Assembly (NCBI GenBank): GCA_019448385.1
Contig: JAGTXO010000005.1
Span: 1,178,001-1,242,000, forward strand
Direction of reading: 5' to 3'
DNA length: 64,000 nucleotides
Source: Diacronema lutheri
Lineage: Eukaryota; Haptophyta; Pavlovophyceae; Pavlovales; Pavlovaceae
This document shows, in pieces, positions 35,803 to 46,100 of the stretch. The notes under the pieces are model-generated. The model did not search any database. It saw only the letters and a list, made by a program, of their open reading frames with translations, and was not told where the DNA came from. The position numbers and the translations under genes are program-made. Position 1 is the stretch's first letter; each line of letters opens with the position of its first letter.

Positions 35803-36366
35803 ATGCTGCCGTCCGTCGTGTGCGTGACGCTCGCGCTGGGTGCGTCGCCACCGCCAGCGTCGCGCGCGCTGGGTATGAGCGCACGTAGGCTATTCACGTC
35901 CGCGCTGGCTTCGTCGGCTGCGCTTGGCCTCGGCGCACCCGACGCGCGTGCGTACCGCACGGTGCAACAATCGATGGAGGACACGCAGCGCGTTTCGCAG
36001 GCGTCGGCGCTATACGCGCGGTTCGGCGTTGTGCAGGACCGCATGAAGCAGCTCGACGAGTTTGGCGAGATGGCTGACAAAGCGCAGTGGGACAACTTGC
36101 AAGCGTTTGCGCGCAACTTCAACCGGGTCGTGCAGAACGAGGAGATGCTTAAAATCGTGGACATGTTGCCGCCGTCCGCCAAGGAGGAGGCCAAGAAGTA
36201 CGCCGAGCTCGTGACGAACGACTTGAAGGCCATCGACAAGGCGGCGCGCATGCAGGAGGCCAACACCGTGAAGGATGTGACCGTCAAGCTGCGTGCTAAT
36301 CTCGACGCGTTCGTCGCGCTGCGACCAGCCGAGCTCAAGGATCAGTACAGCGTGCCCGACCTCTGA
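35803..36366 (+). CDS. PsbQ-like thylakoid lumen protein
   Basis: 187 aa, single exon. A hydrophobic signal (LPSVVCVTLALGA) is followed by a short transit region and a second, twin-Arg lumenal leader (SARRLFTSALASSAALG) ending ARA. The mature protein of about 135 residues is all-helical (QASALYARFGVVQDRMKQLD, WDNLQAFARNFNRVV, AKKYAELVTNDLKAIDKAA), as in the four-helix bundle of PsbQ. Twin-Arg leader and helical mature part suggest an extrinsic photosystem II subunit or related lumen protein. Sequence motifs of PsbQ are weak, so another lumenal four-helix protein is possible. Confidence 0.65.
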   Translation: MLPSVVCVTLALGASPPPASRALGMSARRLFTSALASSAALGLGAPDARAYRTVQQSMEDTQRVSQASALYARFGVVQDRMKQLDEFGEMADKAQWDNLQAFARNFNRVVQNEEMLKIVDMLPPSAKEEAKKYAELVTNDLKAIDKAARMQEANTVKDVTVKLRANLDAFVALRPAELKDQYSVPDL

Positions 36367-36844
36367 CACTCCAACCCTCGCGCGCGCACGCGCTATTGCG
36401 ATTCTCACGTGGAGGCGATCAGCGATTCAGGGGGGGCCTGCGCCGACGCTGCCGGCGGGATGCTCGGCTCGTTCACCCTTGAACGATCCTTGAACGTCGA
36501 ATGCCATTCAACGTTCAAGGGTGAACGAGCCGAGCATGCGCTTGTCAAAACATGCGCAATCCGAACAGGACAATCCAGGCGTGGGGCGGGGGGAGCACGA
36601 TTGATCCCCACTCGCGTGCCGTGCGCTCAAACGTGCGATGAAACGGCCTCGCAGGGGCGGGAGGTGGGGCAGGCGAGCGCAAAGGGAGAAAGCGACGCCC
36701 GTCGTGCGTGCTTTGGGCTCGTTGCTGCAGGCGCAGAGCCATGAACAACGCAACGCCGGAAGGCAGCTGCACTGCAGGGCGGTCCGAGCGTCTGCAATGG
36801 CTTGAAGACCCTGGTCATCACGTGGTGGGTTGGCGCCGCGCAGC
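36367..36844. other. Non-coding stretch after the PsbQ-like gene
   Basis: 478 bp that hold the 26-bp inverted repeat and nothing else recognisable. The first 100 bp may be the PsbQ-like 3' UTR. Confidence 0.4.
36460..36537. repeat. 26-bp perfect inverted repeat (hairpin)
   Basis: Left arm 36460-36485 (ATGCTCGGCTCGTTCACCCT plus TGAACG) is the exact reverse complement of the right arm 36512-36537; the loop is 26 nt. The loop repeats part of the arm (CCTTGAACG), so an alternative 10-bp stem exists. It lies about 95 bp after the PsbQ-like stop at the start of the decayed region. It could be a terminator or RNA hairpin, or the remnant of a small MITE. Confidence 0.85.
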
Positions 36845-37707
36845 TCAGCCGTCGAGCTGGAGGGCATTGGTGCTGGGATGCAACGAGCTCGACTCTTTGG
36901 CATCGCCGCGCATCTTGCCGAACCACGTCACCCGTTTGATGGGCAAAGAGCGTGTCTCCTGGTTGAAATCGCGCAGGTGGACGACTTGCAGGCGTGCCGC
37001 ACCGCGCCGCTTCGGGTCGGGCGGCAGCGTGCGCGGCTCAATACCAACGATCTGCGTGTCGTCGTACGAAAACGAAATGTTGGGAGAGATCGCGTAGGTG
37101 AGCGCCGGCTCGGCGGCGCCCTGGGAATGGAGCAGCATTCTTCGGACGGCCGCGGCGGGTGAATGTAGGACTGTGGACCTACGGTGGAGGGACGAAACAC
37201 GATGGCGTCGGTGGGTGGAGCAGCATTTGCTCGGCGCGGCTCGCCGCGGTCGAGCGCGAGCAGCAACGCGAAGCGGACGCAAAGCCAAACGTGCAGCTCG
37301 CTTCCTCCGCGGCAACCTCGTCGCCGGACGCGTGGGCATGACCGACGGCAGGCGCGAGCTCGTTGGCGCGCGAGCTCTCTCGTCGCGCGGACGCGCTCGA
37401 CGAGCTCGCGTGCAAGTGCCGAGGGCGTCCGGCGCACATCGACGGGCATGCACTGCTCGGCGGCCGCACGGCTAGTGCGCGGCGCGTGCGCGCCGATGCG
37501 GTAGAGGTAGCTCACGGCGTGTGCGAGCCCGAGGCGGGAGCAGATGAGCCCACGACGGCAAAGACGGCCGCGCTCGCGGCCGTCGCGGAGCCGGCCGTGC
37601 AGCACGTCCTTGCGCATTGGGCCGAGTGTTGGGCGCGCCCCAAAGGCGGAGGACGAGGCGGCGGTTGCGGCTGCAGAAAGCGCGCTGCGCGAGCTTTCAT
37701 CTGCCAC
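36845..37707 (-). CDS. Possible orphan gene, frame uncertain
   Basis: Two overlapping minus-strand frames are protein-like in different parts. The downstream one (about 37150-36845) reads LTYAISPNISFSYDDTQIVG, then RLQVVHLRDFNQETRSLPIK and ends LHPSTNALQLDG. It has balanced composition, unlike a GC-shadow frame. The upstream one starts MADESSRSALSAAATAASSS at 37707. I could not find an intron that joins them cleanly. No family is recognised. Treat as a tentative host gene or a broken one. Confidence 0.3.
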
Positions 37708-38289
37708 CGGGCACGATCAGAGCTCGCCGCGCCTGCCGCAGGCGCAGCGGCTGTCGACGGGCGCCTGCGCGCACAGGCAGTGGCTGGCGCTCGACGTGCG
37801 CGCCTCGCGAGACGCGCTCCTTCGCGACGTCGTCCTGGCGCGGCCCGGGCAGCCGGCCAGCACACTTGGAGTCGGTGCACTGCATTCCAACGCGCACGCC
37901 GCGCGCCATCTCGACCCGTGCGCCTGGCGGCTGCGCACATTGGCCGACGTGCGCGGGCTCGCCGCGGCGTGCACGAGGGCGAGCGAGCGTGCGGGCGACG
38001 CGCTGCTCATCGACAACTTTGCCTTCACCCATCGGCGCTGTCCTCGCTGCTCATCGCGCTGTCGCCCATCGGCGCGGGTGGCGGTGCCGCCCTCGCAGCC
38101 GCCCTCGCAGCCGCTGCCGCTCCACGCGACGGCGCCGACGTGGACGCGCTGAGCGCGCTCGACGGGCTGCGCGGCGGGGCGCGCAAGCTGAGCGTCGCAA
38201 CAATACGCCAGTCCCTGCACAGCGCCGCCGCCGCCGTCGTGCTCTGCGCGCTCGACGGCGCCCTTCCAGCCAGAGAGCGCGCGTCTTGA
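37544..38289 (+). pseudogene. Decayed coding region upstream of Fanzor copy 2
   Basis: Plus-strand protein-like sequence that changes frame near 38030: RQWLALDVRASRDALLRDVV, LADVRGLAAACTRASERAGD, ALLIDNF, then ALSSLLIALSPIGAGGG and KLSVATIRQSLHSAAAAVVL. The composition is more balanced than in shadow frames. It may be the N-terminal part of the broken Fanzor that follows or a neighbouring gene. The family is unknown. Confidence 0.35.
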
Positions 38290-38305
38290 GCAGAGCAGCG
38301 CGCAG

Positions 38306-39371
38306 ATGCTGAGCGCGGGCGCGCCTTTCTCTCAAGCTGCGCAACACGCCCACCGTGGTGCTGCTCCCGGCCGCGCCGGCGGTGGCGGTCGCGGCGACCG
38401 AGGCCGAGGTCAAGGCCGAGGAGAGGGCGGCGGCGGCGGCGGCGGCAGAGGAGGAGGAGGAGGAGGCGGCGGAGGCGGAGGAGGCGGAGGAGGAGGAAGG
38501 CCGGCGGGCGATGGCGACGCGGATGACAACGCTTCCAGCGACGGCACCGCGTCCGAGGCTGAGTCGGACGCGGCGCACGGCTCGAGCGGCGCGCGCGGCG
38601 CGCCGCTGCACACCTCGTGCCCGTTTGCGCGCAGCACGCCATGCGGCGGCTACCATCGCGCGCCGCACCGCGCGACGCGCCCGCTGCAGCACAGCTCGCC
38701 GTCCGAGCACGAGCGCACGGTCAAGGTGCAGCTGGCCGACGTTGTGCGCGGCCCCGCCAAGCTCGCCTACCTCAGGCAGCTGGCAATCAAGATGGACAAG
38801 GTGGCGGAGCTCGCGTTCGCCGTTGGCGCCGACTTGGCCGAGGCATACTGGCGCACGTACTGGCGGTGCCAGTACTTGAGCAACTGCTTGCTCGCGCAAT
38901 CGATGCTCCGCGTGCTCGATTGCGCGCGCGCGCTCGCCGGCAGGCCAGTCGGCCCGCGCCGCTTCCCGCGCACGGGCGACGTGCTCGCGGAGGGCGAGGA
39001 GCGGCGGCGCGGGCGGCCGCGTCGCGACGGGCAGCTGATCGTCGGCCATTTTCTGCGCATCGACGCCCGCTTCATCGACCAGTGGCTGCGCACAGACTCT
39101 GAGCTCAAGGGAATGCGTGGTGGGCAGCAATATGTACCCAACACTGGCGACGACAACTCCGCACGCGCTGCGCCGTGGCAACGCCCGCAAGGCGGACGTC
39201 AAGCAGGTGCTGACAGGCGGCTTCTCGCTCTGCATCCCGCGCGCACTGCGGTCGCCGCCACTCGACGAGCCGCGCGGCCGTAAGGACTACCTCGACCAGG
39301 CGACGCTGCGGCGCTTTGATCCGCACTGCATCGTCGCCATTGACCCGGGCAAGAAGGCGCTGATCAGCTGA
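38306..39371 (+). pseudogene. Broken second Fanzor (TnpB-like) nuclease, N-terminal half up to RuvC-I
   Basis: The first frame (38306-39283) has a Gly-rich start, then VKVQLADVVRGPAKLAYLRQ, AYWRTYWRCQYLSNCLLAQS and FLRIDARFIDQWLRTDSELK. A second frame (39117-39371), one base off, continues MYPTLATTTPHALRRGNARK, LTGGFSLCIPRAL and the RuvC-I signature HCIVAIDPGKKAL, with the catalytic Asp at 39342. A stop follows in the TGATCAGC repeat. The RuvC-II Glu, zinc knuckle and RuvC-III Asp are missing. The sequence is not a copy of the Fanzor at 1-7067 (that one has AADPNMG). At least one frameshift and a 3' rearrangement make it non-functional unless an unseen intron is used. Confidence 0.65.
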
Positions 39372-39638
39372 TCAGCTGATCAGCTGCTACCGGCCGGCCG
39401 CGCCCGGCGTCTACGGCGCGCGCGTGGTGGCCGGACGGCGCAAGGGCGCCGCGTCCACGCGGCCGGCGAGCTGCGCGAAGCGGCCCACGCGGCCGGCGAG
39501 CTGCGCGAAGCGGCCCGAGGTGAAGCGCAGCGTCGTCGGCTCGCGGCGCGCGCCCTTGCGCCGTCCGGCCACCACGCGCGCGCCGTAGACGTCGGGCGCG
39601 GCCGGCCGGTAGCAGCTGACCAGCGCCTTCTTGCCCGG
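39345..39638. repeat. Inverted duplication at the Fanzor RuvC-I region, with internal tandem repeats
   Basis: Left arm 39345-39440 and right arm 39550-39638 are near-perfect reverse complements, including CCGGGCAAGAAGGCGCTG and CTACCGGCCGGCCGCGCCCG. The left arm has three copies of the 8-mer TGATCAGC where the right has one similar unit. Between the arms is a 30-bp sequence present twice in tandem (39456-39485, 39486-39515). Read on the minus strand, the right arm continues PGKKALVSCYRPAAPDVYG then TTLRFTSGRFAQLAGR, the expected continuation of the broken Fanzor. So the downstream part of the gene was inverted. Confidence 0.8.
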
Positions 39639-39639
39639 C

Positions 39640-40147
39640 GCACCGCGTCGCGCGCGCAAACATCCACCGGCGCGCGCGGCGACTGGGCGGCCGCCGTGTC
39701 GTCGCCGTTGCCGCCGCCGCCGCCGCCGCGCGCGCCGGCGCGCACGCCGCTGCCGCCGCCCTCCGGCGCCGCGCGCGCGACGCGCTCGCAGGCGGCCCTT
39801 TTCCTCATATCGCCACCCAAGGGCGCCATAGCGCGCGCGCACAGGCCTCGCACCCGCGGCCGGCTTTCTGCCGGCCGCTGCGCTTGGCTGCGCGCGCGCG
39901 CCTTGCGGCGCACCCCGCACAGTGCACAGCACGCACACTGCACACACTCACGAAACCCGCAGAGGGATCTGCACGTGCCACCACCCTGGACGGTCTTTGA
40001 GCCCCCAGGGATGCCCTCTCACAGCCCCCTCCACGCGGTGCTCGCGCCGCGCGGCGGGGGTGAGGCACAACAGTGCCGCACGCTTACTCTCTGGGCTTAG
40101 GCTCGGAGGGGCTTGAGGGGATCTACGGCCGCGGCGACGCTCCGTAT
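39640..40147. other. Gene-free stretch before the dynein 3' end
   Basis: About 500 bp without a recognisable gene. It is GC-rich to 39910, then a CA-rich stretch (GCACACTGCACACACTCACG) and a C-rich block. It probably holds the 3' UTR of the minus-strand dynein and element debris. Confidence 0.4.
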
Positions 40148-43100
40148 TTAATCGTCGAGAGCGCAGAGCATCGCGACCCCCCTCTTCACCCAGTGCTTTT
40201 GCGGGTCGTGCGAGGGCAGCAGAATGAAGAGTACAAAGTTGGTCGAGTGGCCCGTCGTCGAAAGCGTGCCTTTGCGCGCAGACGTGCGGTAGACCGGCGA
40301 CTCATACACGCCCGTCTGCGGCACGGGCTGCGTAGTCGGCTTGAGCCAGATGACGGGCACCTCCGAGTAGAGCACCTTTGGCTCGGACTCGCCAAGCGCC
40401 TCGGTGAGCGGATCCCAGCGGCAGCCGTCGAGGTAGAGGCCGTGGATGTAGCAGCCTTCCGTCGGCGGCGGCGCGCCGCTCTCCACGCGGATGTGACCCA
40501 TCACGTCAAAGTGGAAGTTGAGCTGGTCGATCGCGATGCCGTGCTTGCGTGCATAGTTTTGGCGCGTGCCGGTGATGAAGGACTGAGTGAAGAAGAAGCC
40601 CGAGATCCAGAAGATGGCGGGCTTGCCACGGTCGATCCAGCTCTGCAAAAAGTGCACGCGCTGCGTGAGATTGAGCACCCAGCTACCGAGCGGCTTAAGC
40701 GACGGGTACGCCTTCTTGGCCCACATCTCCGGCACCTGCGCGCACAGCGCGACCGAGGGCGCGCGGTGCGGTTGGCGCGAGAGATGCGCGTCGCAGCCGC
40801 CACGCGCGGCGCACGGCGAGCGCGCAGCAGTGCGTCGCGGCACTTTGCGCGGCGCGCATCCATGCTGACCTGGCTGTTGAGTATCGAGTTGAAGACCGCC
40901 TCGAGGTCGGAGCTCATCACGACGAGGCCCTTGATCGCTTTTTGGATGCTGCTTAGCGAGGAGCGGATCACGTGCAGCAGCCGGTTGTAGCGCGAGAGCT
41001 CCTGCACGAGCACCGTGTTCATTGACTCGAGATATTCGGTCGGGTATTTGAGCATCACCTGCGCACAGAGCGACACGTGAGGGTGGGCGCGCGCGCAGCC
41101 TGAGCGAAACACAGCCGAAAAGCACAGCCGTTGGACGGGCGTGGCTCGGCACGACTCGTCGACTCGAGTCGCAGCGAGACGCGCGCTTCGCACACACGCG
41201 CTACGCGCGCGCGCGCACCTCATCGAGGTCCCACGGGTGCGGCACCTTGCCCTCGATGTCGCGCACGACCGCGTCGACGAGCTCCTCGGGCGACGCGCCA
41301 CGGCCGCCTGCCGCGCGCGGCTGCAGCGAGAGGAGCGCGTTGAACACCTCGGCTGCCTCTGCGCGCGCGCACGAAATCTCGGCGTTGGCGTGCAGCCCGA
41401 AGACCTCGGGCGGGTCGTTAATCGGCAGCTTCCGAACGTACTCGCGCAGCTCGTCGAGCGAGGACGAGGCGGGCGGCGCGTAGTAGAGCGGTGCCTCTGG
41501 CGCAAAGCGGTACGCATCGTCGAGCATGTCCGGCGTGTAAAAGTCGGAGAGGATGTTTGTGATGCATCGCCGGTCCTTGTCGTCCGTCACACGACCGCCA
41601 TAGTTGAGCTCGCCCACCATGTAGGAGAGCGCCTTGTACGGCACCTGCGTCGCGTAGGGCGAGGCGGCGTGTCGCGCGGCGCACGGGCTGTGCACGCGAG
41701 CGCGGCAGGGCGGGCGGGCAGCACACGCGCGGCGCGCGCGCGGCGATGAGCGCGGCGGCGCTCGCGCATGCACTCGCCTCGTCAAACTCGTTGAGGTACA
41801 TCTGCAGCTGGCGCTGGCAGATGGACAGATCCGACTGATTGAACTCGTAAGCGATGTTCCAGCCGAGCGCGCCAAACTTGCGCCGCTCCTGGATGGACGC
41901 GTGGAAGAAGAAGAGGCCGGTGACCAACTTCTTGAGCACGGCGGGCTTGGAGCACTCAGCAAAGTAGGCCTCGCTCACCGTCGTGAACGACGAGGCGATG
42001 TTTGCCTTGAGCCCATTTGGCGGCTCCTGCGTCATCTTGATCCCGTTCTGCAGCACGACTTGCGGGAACTTTGGCGACGGCGCCGACGTGAGCCACAGCC
42101 GGAAGTCGGCGTGCGCGCGGTCGACGGTGATCTCCTCGCACGTCTTCTCAAGCATCGGCATCCACGACTCGGCGAGGTGGCAGTTCTGCAGGATGACCCA
42201 ACCGCCGTCGTTGAGCGCGTCCGAGATCATCACCTCGGCGATCACGCCCTGCCCCTGGCCGAGCGAGATCGACGAGAGCCGCTTGCTCTCGCCGCGCGCC
42301 TCCGCAAACTTGTACAGCGCCTGCACCGGGTCCGAGCCGGGCGAGAGGATGAAGACCAGCGGCGTCGCGGCGTTCGACTCGGCAAAGGTGCCCTCAATGT
42401 CGAAAAGCGGCGGCTCGAGGTACGCCTTGCCCATCTGCGCGGTGACGAAGATCTGCAGCGCGGGCAGAGTCTTGCCTGGCCGCAGGCAGCGCAGCACGAG
42501 CACGCGCTGGAACGGGCGCAGCTTGCCGTCCCACCCGTCGGGCAGCGACTCGGCCTGCGGCTCGAGCGCGTCGTAGTAGCGCTGCCACGGAGCCGGGTGG
42601 GCGCGCAGCGAGGCGGTGAGGCTGGCAAAGGCGGGCAGCTTGCTCAGCCCGGCGAGATCGTTCCAGCATCTGCGCGGCAGCCAGTCTTCCGCCGGGTTGG
42701 GCTCGCCCTCGCCGATTGTGAGGGCGCCCGTCAAGAGGAAGCGCCACTCGTCCGCGTCGAGCGACTTGTCGCCCTGCATGATGCGCGCGGTGAGCAGCGT
42801 CGAGAAGAGGAGCTTGTGCTTCTCGAAGAGCGAGCGGCAGATCTGCTGGTACAGCAGCAGCGTGAACCACGAGTTGAGGCTGCTCAGCCGCTCCTCCATC
42901 TTGTCGGACTGTGGCGGTGCGCCGCGCGCGGCAGCATTCTCGCCAATCGCGCGCACGAAAAGCGTCGTGTACCAGACCATCGACCACTGGTACATCGAGT
43001 CGATCATCGCAAGCTCGGAGATGCAGAAGAAGAGCAGCGACGAGCGGAAGGCGCACGACGTGTACTTTGCGCGCGCGTCATCGATGGCGGCCTCAGTCTT

Positions 43101-46100
43101 CTCCGCGATCTGCACCTTCTCCTCGATCTCCGTCGACTTGACCTTGGACTGCTGCAGCGTGTTGATGAGCACCTCGTCGTCGAGGATGTTGCCCGTCGCC
43201 GCCGAGAGGAGGTGCAGGATCTTGTCCTCGAGCTGCTGCAGCTGCGCCGCGTTGCTCGCGTTCTCGACGATGAGGGCGCTCTTCTGCTGCTCGAGCTCGG
43301 GCCGCTCCTTCTTGACGACGATGCCGAGCAGCTGCTCCTCAAGACCCTCGGGCGTGATCGTAAAGTTGAGCAGCGTCACCTTGGTCGACACCTCGGGCGT
43401 GTAGTGCGGGTTGGAGAGCTTGGTCGTCATGTAGAAGCGGAAGGCCGCCGAGTACTGCACGTCGGCGTCGCCCAGCCGGATCGACATGATGCCGCCCGAC
43501 TCGAAGATCTGCTTGAGCAAGAGCGGCTCGAGCGCGGGGTCAAGCTCCTCCCCCACGTTCTCGCACAGGACCGGCGTGCCAAACTGCACGGCGTTCTCGA
43601 GCGTGCGCATGAAGTCGGAGTCGGAGAGCTTGATCACGCGCATCTGCTTCTCGCGCTCCATGTTGCGCACCCACTTGTTCGCCTGGCCCTGCGGGTCGAT
43701 CATGAGCGGCCACTGCTCCGACGTCTTCAGGATGATCCCATTGTCCGTCGAGAACGAGTCGGACGGTAGCCCGCTCACCGCCCACTGCCGGATCGCCACC
43801 TCGTTGCCAAGCGTGGCGCGCAGCTGGAATTTCTGCGAGCAGCGAATGTTGAGCGAGCGGACAAACTCGCTCCAGTCGGTGATGCACGCCGCGCGGTATG
43901 CGGCCATGAACGGGCCGAGGTAGGTGCACACGCCCGCCGAGACGATGATGTCGCCCGTCAGGTTCTCGAGACTCTCGCCGAGGTCGACCGAGCGCTGCGT
44001 CCAGCGCGTCTTCTCGCCGCCAAGCCCGTTGATCAGCCGCTGCGCGCGGTCGAGCTTCTTTTCGCAGTCGTCGACCTGCGCCTCAAGCGAGTTCTTCTCC
44101 TTGATCGTCTTGTCGAACTGGTCGGTCAGCTCCTGCAGTTTGCGGATGACAGCGTCAAGCATCGCCTTCTTCTCGGCAAGCTTGCTCTCGGCGCTCGCGA
44201 GCGACTCCTCGGCGCCCTTGAGCGCGATGCGCTTGGGCTCGACAACTTTGGCGACCTTGTTGTACACAAACATGGCGCGCACCCACGAGCACAGCCCCTT
44301 GGCCGCGACAGAGCCCTTGCCGACGACCTCCGGCGTGAATTCGGGCATCTCGATGTAGGGCGCGAGCTTTGCGATCGTCTCGTCCGAGATGTTGTCCTTG
44401 TCAAAGTCGAAGAGCGAGTTGAGGAAGCCCTGGTCGCCCATCATCTTCTTCGACGGCTCCCAGTAGTCGTCCACCTTTCCCTTGCCGTCGGGCGCGGGCA
44501 CCTTGCTCGGCTTGATGCCCTTGAGGATGCACACGGTCTCCATCGTCAGCTTGACGCCGTTCGGCGGGCTCTTCATCGCCTTGAGCTCGATGATGTCGTT
44601 CTTCGAGAGGCCCTTGAGCGCCTTGAGCGCGTTATTCAGCGCGGGCATCGCCTCAGCCAAGTCCGCCTCGCACGACGCCTTGAGCTCGCCGGCCTCGTCC
44701 GCCTGGACCTTGCACTCGGCCTCCTCCTTCTGCACGATCGCCTTGGTCTTGTCCGCCTGCGCCTGGTCGCGCTGGATGACGATCATCATCTCGTCCGCCT
44801 CGGCTGACTTGACGATCAGCTGCGGCTTGAGCGCCTCGAGCTCGATCTGCATCGTCTGCACCTGCTCGGCCGTGTTGAGCAACTTCTCGAGGCCGACGTC
44901 GTACCGGCGCTTGAACGCGCTCACCTCGGCGCGCTTCGCGCCCATCACCGACTTGAAGGTGCCGAGGAGGCGCAGGTAGAGCGGCGGCGTCACGTACGTA
45001 ATGCGCCGCATCTCCGCCTTGTACCGCGCCGTCGCGTCGATGACTGTCTGCTGGATGTGCACGCACACGCGCGTGAGGCGGTTGATCAGGTCGTCGTCCA
45101 TGCCCGGCATCGCCATCTGGCCGAGGAAGTTGCCCGCGACGGCGTCGAGCGCGTCGGGCGGCCAGCCGTGGAACCAGTCGATCGTGCAGCAGTTGATGAG
45201 CGACGGAAACTGGCGCAGGCGCGTACGCAGCCCCTCGCCGACGGGGCTCATGCACAGGACGATGTGCAGGTTGCGCTTTACGCGCTCGACAAACCAGCCG
45301 AAGATGCCCGTCGCCGAGGTGATGCCCAGCTCCTTGCACTGCGGCTTGAGCTCGCCGATGATCCCCTCCGTCTCGTCCGGCGCGAAGAGGTTTGGCACCT
45401 CGCCATTGTTGAGCAAGTTGTTCACGTCCTCGAGGAAGGATTCGAGCTTGAGCTGCGTATCGGACAGGATGAATGCGACGGGCTCGCCCACGCGGCCGGC
45501 GCGCTGCATCATCTTCTTAAGGTCCTCGCGCCAGTCCTCGCTGCCGTAGTTCTTGGTGATCTCGATCTGGTAGGTCGGGTAGCCGTGCATCGCAGCCGCG
45601 AGCTTTGCGAGCGACTGCCGACCGGAGCCACCGACGCCGATCAGCAGCGCGTTGCCTCCAGGGATGCCGATGACGCGGTGGATGCGCGAGACGTGCTCGA
45701 CGGCCATGCTGAACAGCACGAGCGGCATCGGGTTCTTCGAGACCGAATTGTAGTTTGCGAGGTGCTTGTCGACATTGTCGCGCACCGCCGCCATCTCGAC
45801 GTACTCCTCGTACACGAGCTTCTCCTCGGTCGAGCGGACAAAGGAGCCGAAGACGAGCGGGCGCTCGCCGGCGGGGAACACGTCACGCGCCTGCACGCCC
45901 GTGAAGTGCGTGCCGACGAGCTCCTTGAGCTTGGCGCGCAGCCAGTCCTCGTCGTCGGTGGAGACGAGCCGGTCCTGGAAGACGCGCTGCGTCTCGTGCA
46001 CCCACAGCCGGACGAGCACGACCGGCTCGGGCAAGCACTCGGGCGTGGCGCGGCAGAGGCCTTGAAAGATGCGCACCAGGTCGCGCAGGTTGAAGACGTA

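Noticed and set aside
35794-35808. tRNA B-box-like GGGTTCGAATGC before the PsbQ-like ATG
   Set aside because: No A-box, acceptor stem or cloverleaf can be drawn around it.
39411-39947. Minus-strand 178-residue ORF as a separate gene
   Set aside because: Only its first part is protein-like, and that part is the inverted piece of the broken Fanzor; the remainder is low-complexity.
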